Shown one piece after another: positions 6,652 through 11,353 of a stretch of 11,353 nucleotides of DNA (the stretch's first letter is position 1; every line of letters begins with the position of its first letter). The notes beneath the pieces are model-generated. The model saw nothing but the letters and a program-made list of their open reading frames with translations, did not search any database and was not told the origin of the DNA. This DNA is from Rhodothermales bacterium (GTDB lineage: Bacteria; Bacteroidota; Rhodothermia; Rhodothermales; VXPQ01), in the NCBI GenBank assembly GCA_028283985.1, contig JANQSQ010000152.1, forward strand, positions 1-11,353, given 5' to 3'. A program made the translations under genes and the position numbers.

Positions 6652-7949
6652 TGAACATACCGGAAGGCTTCGTATTCGAGGAAGCGTCGGAAGGCGTTGA
6701 GGCATACCGTCTCGAGGAAAACGGCTTGCAGACATTGTTGCTCCGGGACGCCACGGCCCCCGTCGCAACATTCATGATTACCTATCGGGTGGGCAGCCGC
6801 CACGAGCCGGAGGGGCTCACCGGCGCCTGCCATTTTCTCGAACACCTGATGTTCAAGGGATCGGCCCGGTTCAACAAGCAGGCCGGTACGTCTGTGTTCA
6901 ATGTGTTGCAGCGCGTGGGGGCCCGCGTCAACGCCACGACCTGGCTGGATCGGACGAACTATTACGAGATGCTTCCCGGAGAACACCTCCCCCTTGCCGT
7001 GGAAATAGAGGCGGATCGTATGCGGGGCGCCTTGCTGCAGGATGAGGACATGGAGCGGGAACGCACCGTGATCCTGAACGAGCTGGATCGGGGAGAAAAC
7101 GACCCGGTCCGCAAGCTTTTCCATGAGGTATGGGCTGCTGCCTTCACGGTGCACCCCTACCATCATCCCGTGATCGGGTGGCGGGACGATGTCGAGCGGC
7201 TGACGCCCGCCGGTTTACGGCATTTCTACGATACATACTACCGGCCCGACAATGCGACGGTAAGTATCATCGGGGATTTCGACAAAATGGAGGTATTGGG
7301 GCTTGTACGCCGCCATTTCGGCCGAATCGCGAGCCCCGAAGAAGCCTTGCCTGCCATGCGCGTGTGCGAACCGCCTCAAGAGGAAGCACGCCGTGTGGTC
7401 GTACGCCAGGCGGGTTGGCAAGGGGCTGTGATGGTCGCTTGGAAATCACCCCAAGGCCTTGAGGCGGACACGGACGCGCTCGATATGCTGTCTGCCATTC
7501 TTTCTGCCGGTAAGAACGGCCGCCTGTACCGCCGGCTGACAGACACCGGACTCACGACAAGCGCCTGGGCCGGGATTTCCCGATTTTGCGATCCGGGTCT
7601 GGCGTATGTTTTTGCAAGACCGGCCCCCGACAGAACCCATGAGGCAGTCGAAGCCGCCATCTATGAGACAGTGAACGAGATCAAGGAGAACGGCATCACG
7701 GAAGAGGAACTCCAACGGGCCCGAAACCAGCGCAAGGCACAGGCCGCGTTTAGCCGGGACGGGTCGTTTTCGGCCGCTGCGGAACTCAACGAGGCCATTG
7801 CCGCCGGAGACTGGAAACTTTACACCACGATGCAGGACCGGATCAATCAGGTAACCGGAGCGCACATACAGCGTGTCGCGCAGGAGTATTTCGTGGAGAA
7901 TAGCTGTACGACCGGGTACTATATACCCGACGAAGGAGCCGTCTCATGA
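6651..7949 (+). CDS. M16B zinc peptidase, catalytic subunit
   Basis: This 432-residue protein belongs to the pitrilysin/processing-peptidase family (M16). The inverted zinc motif HFLEH is at 61-65 (H61, E64, H65), and the third ligand Glu is E144 in ILNEL. It should therefore bind zinc and cut peptides. In the C-terminal half the conserved R...GLxY substrate-binding signature is incomplete: NGRLYRRLTDTGLTT (289-303) keeps Arg but has Thr303 where Tyr is expected. That pattern fits the catalytic half of a two-protein M16B peptidase, with the partner supplying Arg/Tyr. The N-terminus starts directly in the domain without a signal peptide, suggesting a cytoplasmic enzyme. The ATG overlaps the polA stop by one base, with no Shine-Dalgarno of its own, so translation is probably coupled to polA. 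An in-frame upstream start at 6633 would lie inside polA and is less likely. The stop overlaps the next gene by four bases. Confidence 0.9.
   Translation: MNIPEGFVFEEASEGVEAYRLEENGLQTLLLRDATAPVATFMITYRVGSRHEPEGLTGACHFLEHLMFKGSARFNKQAGTSVFNVLQRVGARVNATTWLDRTNYYEMLPGEHLPLAVEIEADRMRGALLQDEDMERERTVILNELDRGENDPVRKLFHEVWAAAFTVHPYHHPVIGWRDDVERLTPAGLRHFYDTYYRPDNATVSIIGDFDKMEVLGLVRRHFGRIASPEEALPAMRVCEPPQEEARRVVVRQAGWQGAVMVAWKSPQGLEADTDALDMLSAILSAGKNGRLYRRLTDTGLTTSAWAGISRFCDPGLAYVFARPAPDRTHEAVEAAIYETVNEIKENGITEEELQRARNQRKAQAAFSRDGSFSAAAELNEAIAAGDWKLYTTMQDRINQVTGAHIQRVAQEYFVENSCTTGYYIPDEGAVS
7933..7938 (+). promoter_or_regulatory. Shine-Dalgarno of the second M16 gene
   Basis: AAGGAG lies seven bases before the ATG at 7946, inside the last codons of the catalytic subunit gene. 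Together with the ATGA overlap it fixes this start and suggests near-equal synthesis of the two subunits. Confidence 0.7.
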
Positions 7950-9256
7950 ATGTTTCCCCGCAGAGACAGGCCCGCGCCCCGTCCTTCGCCGAGCGTATTT
8001 CCGAGCGTCTTGTCGGCCCCTGCCGGCTCATCATGCTGCGTACGCCTATCCACAATGTCGTAACGTGGTGCGGCTCGTTCCATAGCGCCCCGGACATGGG
8101 CAATAAAGAAGAGTTGCTGCTGCAGCACCTGGTCGTATCCATGCTGGACAAGGGTGCCGGAACACTGGATCGATTCGCCCTGTCGGAAATTCTGGAAAAC
8201 AAGGGAGCGGAGTTGGCATTTTCATCGGATGTTCTTCGTATCGATTTTTCGGGCCGCGCCCTGAAAAAGGACGTTGCTGAAGTGCTGGGCCTGACCGCTT
8301 TGCAATTGCGGGAACCATTACTGGCCGAGGAAGAACTTGCCAAGGCGAAAGAAAGAATTTCAGCATCCATAAAGCGGTCGATGGAAAGTACGAGCGCCCA
8401 GGCATCCGGGGCGCTGCGGCGCCGGATATACGGTGTCTCGCATCCTAACTATATACGGGAATTTGAGGAGCAGTTGGAGCAGTTGCAAAGCCTCTCGATA
8501 GACGATGTCCGGGCGTATCATGCCGCGCATTTCGGCGCGAATAAATTTACGCTCGTAGTTGCAGGAGATGTGGACGAGCATGCAGTGAACGAAGCGGTGG
8601 AAACCCACTTTGGGGGATGGCCAGCCCACGATGCATCGCCGCACTTCGCTAAAACACCGGAAGAACACGCCCCCGGCTCGTCAACCGTGGTCATCCCCGA
8701 TAAGGAAAATGTGGATGTGCGCCTCGGGCATGCCCTTGCGATACGGCGGGACGATCCCGATTACATTCCCGCCTTTCTCGCCAACTTTGCACTGGGCGGA
8801 AATTTCTCGGCACGGCTGATGCAGACCATTCGCGACGAAATGGGTTTGACGTACGGCATCGCCGCATCCCTGTCGGGCGTTTCCACGGAATACGACGGGC
8901 ACTGGCAAGTGGCGGTAACCCTGTCGAAGGAATATGTGCAGCGGGGGATAGAGGAAACCGTCAAACAAATTCGTCGCTTTGTCGCCGGCGGCGTTACCCC
9001 GGAAGAGCTCCAGGAGAAGAAAACCACGGTAACGGGAGCGTTCAAGGTAGGGCTTTCCACTACATTCGGGCTGGGGAAGACACTTCTCAGCAATGTGGAA
9101 CAGGGATTCGAGATAGCATATCTCGACGAATTTCCGGATAAAGTGGAGAGCGTTTCGGTGGACGAAGTCAATAGAGCGATCGCACAAATATTCGTCCCCG
9201 ACGCAATGCACGTCACGCTGGCCGGAAATGTCCGGGAAGGAGATGTTTGCCTGTAG
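7946..9256 (+). CDS. M16B peptidase, non-catalytic partner subunit
   Basis: This 436-residue M16 protein is clearly related to the preceding gene product but has lost the zinc site. Aligned with HFLEH, residues 61-65 read HLVVS, so Glu is Val64 and the second His is Ser65. Its C-terminal half retains the substrate-binding signature: SARLMQTIRDEMGLTYG (288-304), with R290, R296 and Y303. This is the expected complement of the upstream subunit, as in Sphingomonas-type heterodimeric M16B peptidases and the alpha/beta mitochondrial processing peptidase. The predicted role is as substrate-recruiting half of a heterodimer. No signal peptide is seen; the first 30 residues are polar and basic. The ATG shares four bases with the previous stop (ATGA) and has AAGGAG seven bases upstream. 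It is the last gene of the polA unit; the TAG is followed by strong inverted repeats. Confidence 0.88.
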   Translation: MNVSPQRQARAPSFAERISERLVGPCRLIMLRTPIHNVVTWCGSFHSAPDMGNKEELLLQHLVVSMLDKGAGTLDRFALSEILENKGAELAFSSDVLRIDFSGRALKKDVAEVLGLTALQLREPLLAEEELAKAKERISASIKRSMESTSAQASGALRRRIYGVSHPNYIREFEEQLEQLQSLSIDDVRAYHAAHFGANKFTLVVAGDVDEHAVNEAVETHFGGWPAHDASPHFAKTPEEHAPGSSTVVIPDKENVDVRLGHALAIRRDDPDYIPAFLANFALGGNFSARLMQTIRDEMGLTYGIAASLSGVSTEYDGHWQVAVTLSKEYVQRGIEETVKQIRRFVAGGVTPEELQEKKTTVTGAFKVGLSTTFGLGKTLLSNVEQGFEIAYLDEFPDKVESVSVDEVNRAIAQIFVPDAMHVTLAGNVREGDVCL

Positions 9257-9262
9257 GATGCC

Positions 9263-9310
9263 CTGATCAAAACCGCTTCGATCAGCGCTTCACGTTCGTG
9301 CGTGAAGCGC
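9263..9310. terminator. Overlapping inverted repeats between convergent genes
   Basis: The first stem, CTGATC (9263-9268) with GATCAG (9280-9285), has perfect 6-bp arms and an 11-base loop. The second, GCGCTTCACG (9285-9294) with CGTGAAGCGC (9301-9310), has perfect 10-bp arms and a 6-base loop. They sit seven bases after the stop of the second M16 gene and 54 bases beyond the PspC gene stop. A bidirectional terminator is the natural reading. The plus-strand side has no T-run; the minus side only has GGTTTTGATC. Termination efficiency is therefore uncertain. Confidence 0.5.
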
Positions 9311-9364
9311 CCTTCGGGAGGCAGAGGGGGGTGGCAACCATCGGATGCGGTCCCCGGTATCCTT

Positions 9365-9913
9365 TTACCCGGCTGTTTTGGGCCCGGTGACGGCCTTGTC
9401 CGGACTCGGGAAGATAAGCGCGAGCAGTATGTAGGCAATAATCGCAGGAGGTCCGCCGGTAAAGATCAGGACAATCACGAATGCTACACGGACCAGCGTA
9501 GTATCCAGGTCGAAATATTCCGCAATGCCGGCAGCGACCCCTGCAATCTTTTTGTCGTGAGACTTTGTAAGCTGTTTTTTCACGCCTTTTGCCCTGGATT
9601 TGGTCTTACTCGACTTCGGTGCTTTGTATTTCCTCCGGGGGCGCCACGACAGCACGCCAAACCCCAGAAGGATAATCAGAATCCCTGCCATCCAGGGGAG
9701 CATCTCGGCAAGGGCGCGAACGCTGTACCCTTGCCAGATACCTGTTTCCTGAACGATATAGACGGCGCCCACAAGAATAAGGGAAAGCCCGGCTATCATG
9801 GGCAGATTCCAGAACTGTTTGCCCGGCGTCTCGCTTTCCTCAAACAGAAAGCGTTCCATTTCTTCGTCCGACAGCGTTCCGGGATCCGCAAGTTGAGGTT
9901 CTTCTTCAGGCAT
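9365..9913 (-). CDS. PspC-domain inner-membrane protein
   Basis: This 182-residue predicted membrane protein has an acidic, soluble N-terminus (1-30, with LSDEEMERFLFEE). Two hydrophobic segments follow, at about 37-56 and 70-90, then a strongly basic linker (92-119). The C-terminal PspC domain (about 115-172) carries the hallmark DKKIAGVAAGIAEYFDLD and a hydrophobic stretch ending in ALIFP. PspC proteins sense or buffer inner-membrane stress in E. coli and related systems. No pspA/B/F partner lies nearby, so a link to a Psp response here is inference from the domain alone. The ATG at 9913 is chosen over TTG at 9925. AGGA lies too close to that ATG to be a normal Shine-Dalgarno. It lies 129 bp downstream of the formyl-THF cyclo-ligase gene on the same strand, across a gap full of GGTCA inverted repeats. 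Confidence 0.85.
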   Translation of the reverse strand: MPEEEPQLADPGTLSDEEMERFLFEESETPGKQFWNLPMIAGLSLILVGAVYIVQETGIWQGYSVRALAEMLPWMAGILIILLGFGVLSWRPRRKYKAPKSSKTKSRAKGVKKQLTKSHDKKIAGVAAGIAEYFDLDTTLVRVAFVIVLIFTGGPPAIIAYILLALIFPSPDKAVTGPKTAG

Positions 9914-9949
9914 ATCCTTCAGCAATAGATAGAGGAGTTGGCAGGTTAG

Positions 9950-9987
9950 CGGTCACTGACCGGGGCCAGGTCATGCGGCCCATGACC
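9950..9987. promoter_or_regulatory. Cluster of GGTCA/TGACC inverted repeats upstream of the PspC gene
   Basis: CGGTCA-C-TGACCG (9950-9962) has perfect 6-bp arms around one base, and GGTCATG-5-CATGACC (9969-9987) has perfect 7-bp arms. The same GGTCA half-site thus occurs four times in about 40 bp, starting about 37 bp upstream of the PspC start codon. It could be a paired operator or an mRNA stem-loop. No T-run follows on either strand, which argues against a plain terminator for the upstream gene. Confidence 0.35.
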
Positions 9988-10042
9988 GATCCGCACAAGA
10001 CCCGGTTATGCCCATACGTGTACGTAACAAAACCGTCCAAGG

Positions 10043-10648
10043 TTACACAGGGGCTTCCGTTCGGACCGCCTCCTCCTCCGTGACAAGGATGTCCATACGC
10101 ATATCATGCGGTTCGGAGGGAATGGAATCTATCAGGCAGGCCTGATACGTTACGCCGATTCGGACAGCCTCGAGACCTTGCAGAAAGGTATCATAGTATC
10201 CTTTTCCGTACCCGACCCGATGGCCATCCCGGGCGCCCCCGAGCATTGGGACAATAACCGTATCGATCCGGCGAGCTGGCACCTGTTCGCTTCCTGCAGG
10301 TCTGGGAATCCCCCATGGAGGCTCCATAGTGGGTTCTTCTCCCGTATATCGCACCGCGTACATGGATGGAACGCCGATATCCGGCACCAGGGGAAGGGCC
10401 ACCGCCACACCCTGCTCCCGGAGCCGGGCAATCAGCGAACGCATGTCCGGTTCGCGCCGCCTGGTCATCGGCCAGTATGCAAAAACGAACCCGGCTCGGT
10501 CCAATTCGGGAAGCGCAAAAATCCGCTCCACCATAGCGGCGCTCTTTCGGGCATAGTCGCCCTCCGTCAGGCCCTTCCGGTAGTTGTCGAATTGCTTGCG
10601 CAACCCCGGCTTTTCGTTCGCATCCGCTTGGTTGTGGTGGGATATCAT
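10043..10648 (-). CDS. ygfA: 5-formyltetrahydrofolate cyclo-ligase (MTHFS)
   Basis: This 201-residue enzyme uses ATP to turn 5-formyl-THF into 5,10-methenyl-THF, returning a stored or inhibitory folate to one-carbon metabolism. The N-terminal helix has LRKQFDNYRKGL (16-27). YWPM is at 58-61 and WGIPRP at 112-117. The phosphate-binding signature HRVGYGKGYYDTF spans 143-155. SEPHDMRMDILVTEE (178-192) is the typical C-terminal strand of the family. Length is normal and the gene looks intact. The ATG at 10648 is the only Met before the domain; its N-terminal 14 residues are a polar tail. No Shine-Dalgarno is seen. CTATAA lies within ten bases of the start and is too near for a normal promoter with leader. 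The gene is divergent from ffh across 216 bp, with the PspC gene downstream. Confidence 0.92.
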   Translation of the reverse strand: MISHHNQADANEKPGLRKQFDNYRKGLTEGDYARKSAAMVERIFALPELDRAGFVFAYWPMTRRREPDMRSLIARLREQGVAVALPLVPDIGVPSMYAVRYTGEEPTMEPPWGIPRPAGSEQVPARRIDTVIVPMLGGARDGHRVGYGKGYYDTFLQGLEAVRIGVTYQACLIDSIPSEPHDMRMDILVTEEEAVRTEAPV

Positions 10649-10864
10649 GGGTTATAGCGTGTGCGCAGGAAGCATTTTATGGAGATTTCAGATAAAAAGC
10701 GGAGGGATTGTGGTTGATCCGGGTATCCTGATTTCATATCTTATCAGGCTATAAAAAATAAACAAGCGCGGGGTTTCATCGTTCATCTTTCGCCGGAATA
10801 GAATGATGACAACCTTGTTTCTATATACGCAAGCCATTTTTGTGTAGCTCACGTCATCGTCATC
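10649..10864. promoter_or_regulatory. Divergent AT-rich control region between ygfA and ffh
   Basis: The 216-bp gap is much more AT-rich than its neighbours. A 6-bp inverted repeat, CCTGAT (10727-10732) with ATCAGG (10743-10748), has a 10-base loop. On the plus strand TTGATC (10714-10719) and TATCTT (10737-10742) are 17 bases apart, a weak promoter match that overlaps the inverted repeat. TATATAC at 10822 is another possible -10. No single site is convincing. The stretch contains no credible gene. Confidence 0.3.
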
Positions 10865-11353
10865 ATGTTTGAAAGCCTCTCGCAAAAGGTTGAAGGCGCG
10901 TTAAAACGCGTCAGTGGCCAAGGGCGCATCAACGAATTGAATGTCGCGAGCATGATGCGCGATATTCGGCGCGCCCTGCTTGAGGCCGATGTAAACTACC
11001 AGGTTGCACTCGATTTTACGGAACGTGTTCGCAATGAGGCGCTTGGAGAAGCTGTTCTGTCGTCGGTTTCTCCCGGACAGCAACTCGTAAAACTGGTGTA
11101 CGACGAGTTGGTGCGCCTCCTCGGAGATGATCACAAAGGCATTACTCTCACACAATATCCACCCACGGTCGTGCTGGTGGCCGGTCTGCAAGGGTCCGGC
11201 AAAACGACTTTCTGTGCAAAGCTGGCCCACTATTTCAGGCAGCAGGGCAGCACCCCGTTACTGGCGGCGGCGGATGTATATCGCCCGGCAGCGGTAGCGC
11301 AACTCGAGACGCTGGCCCGCTCCATCGATATACCGGTTTATTCTGTGATGCAG
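10865..11353 (+). CDS. ffh: Signal recognition particle protein Ffh, N-terminal part (runs off the window)
   Basis: The first 163 codons are present, and the frame is open to the last base. Ffh binds 4.5S RNA and signal sequences and delivers ribosomes to FtsY at the membrane. The helical N domain covers about 1-95, with the signature ALLEADVN at 37-44 and VSPGQQLVK at 68-76. The GTPase domain follows: P-loop GLQGSGKTT at 107-115, and DVYRPAA at 137-143, which is specific to SRP GTPases. Start MFESLSQKVEGAL is the standard Ffh beginning, so ATG 10865 is secure despite the lack of a Shine-Dalgarno. The remaining G-domain motifs and the RNA-binding M domain lie beyond the window. FtsY is excluded because there is no acidic A domain. 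Confidence 0.95.
   Translation, partial: MFESLSQKVEGALKRVSGQGRINELNVASMMRDIRRALLEADVNYQVALDFTERVRNEALGEAVLSSVSPGQQLVKLVYDELVRLLGDDHKGITLTQYPPTVVLVAGLQGSGKTTFCAKLAHYFRQQGSTPLLAAADVYRPAAVAQLETLARSIDIPVYSVMQ

Noticed and set aside
8761..9438. Minus-strand open frame of 225 codons over the end of the second M16 gene
   Set aside because: Ser/Arg/Pro-rich antisense translation without domains. It would cover the convergent hairpins as well.
9302..9928. Plus-strand open frame of 208 codons opposite the PspC gene
   Set aside because: Antisense shadow. The minus-strand frame shows the PspC signature and membrane segments, whereas this one has none.
10688..10885. Minus-strand 65-codon frame in the ygfA-ffh gap
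   Set aside because: Runs into the ffh start, has no ribosome binding site, and its Ile/Phe-rich sequence simply reflects AT-rich promoter DNA.

Overview
This window reads as ordinary chromosome of a moderately GC-rich bacterium, most likely from the Bacteroidota / Rhodothermota-Balneolota side of the tree. Pointers to that are the N-domain of Ffh (phrases such as VSPGQQLVK and YDELVRLLG), the small two-domain inner-membrane PspC protein, and the fact that most genes lack a clear Shine-Dalgarno sequence. The assignment is an inference from protein style, not a database match.

Layout. Positions 1-1295 hold an unusual gene on the minus strand (83-1147), a protein that I read as two UPF0047/YjbQ domains fused in tandem. 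It is bracketed by copies of a short interspersed repeat (7-40, 72-85, 1262-1295). Positions 1292-3680, also minus, carry a compact dTDP-6-deoxysugar operon, rmlB > rmlA > rmlC-like. The nucleotidyltransferase and cupin are of the short kind seen in Bacillus SpsI and SpsL, and no rmlD/spsK reductase is present. Divergent from it, 3799-9256 on the plus strand is a tightly coupled three-gene unit: polA (DNA polymerase I with all three enzymatic domains), then two M16 peptidase subunits, joined by overlaps of 1 and 4 bases. The two M16 proteins are complementary: the first has the zinc motif but lacks the C-terminal substrate-binding Tyr, and the second has the Arg/Tyr pair but a ruined zinc motif.

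Positions 9365-10648, minus, hold a 5-formyltetrahydrofolate cyclo-ligase gene followed by a PspC-domain membrane protein gene. The PspC gene converges on the M16 unit across a hairpin-rich 108-bp gap. At 10865 the plus-strand ffh gene (signal recognition particle GTPase) begins and runs off the right edge after 163 codons, in frame and intact as far as seen.

The strongest points for a second look are the tandem UPF0047 protein, whose two halves have lost different parts of the family motif, and the stem-loop repeat around it. That repeat abuts the TAG stop codons of two unrelated genes. Also notable are the natural Tyr (not Phe) at the dideoxy-discrimination position of Pol I, and the co-translated polA/M16 pair. 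I see no CRISPR array, tRNA, rRNA, intact transposase or prophage gene. No gene-free gap exceeds about 220 bases.
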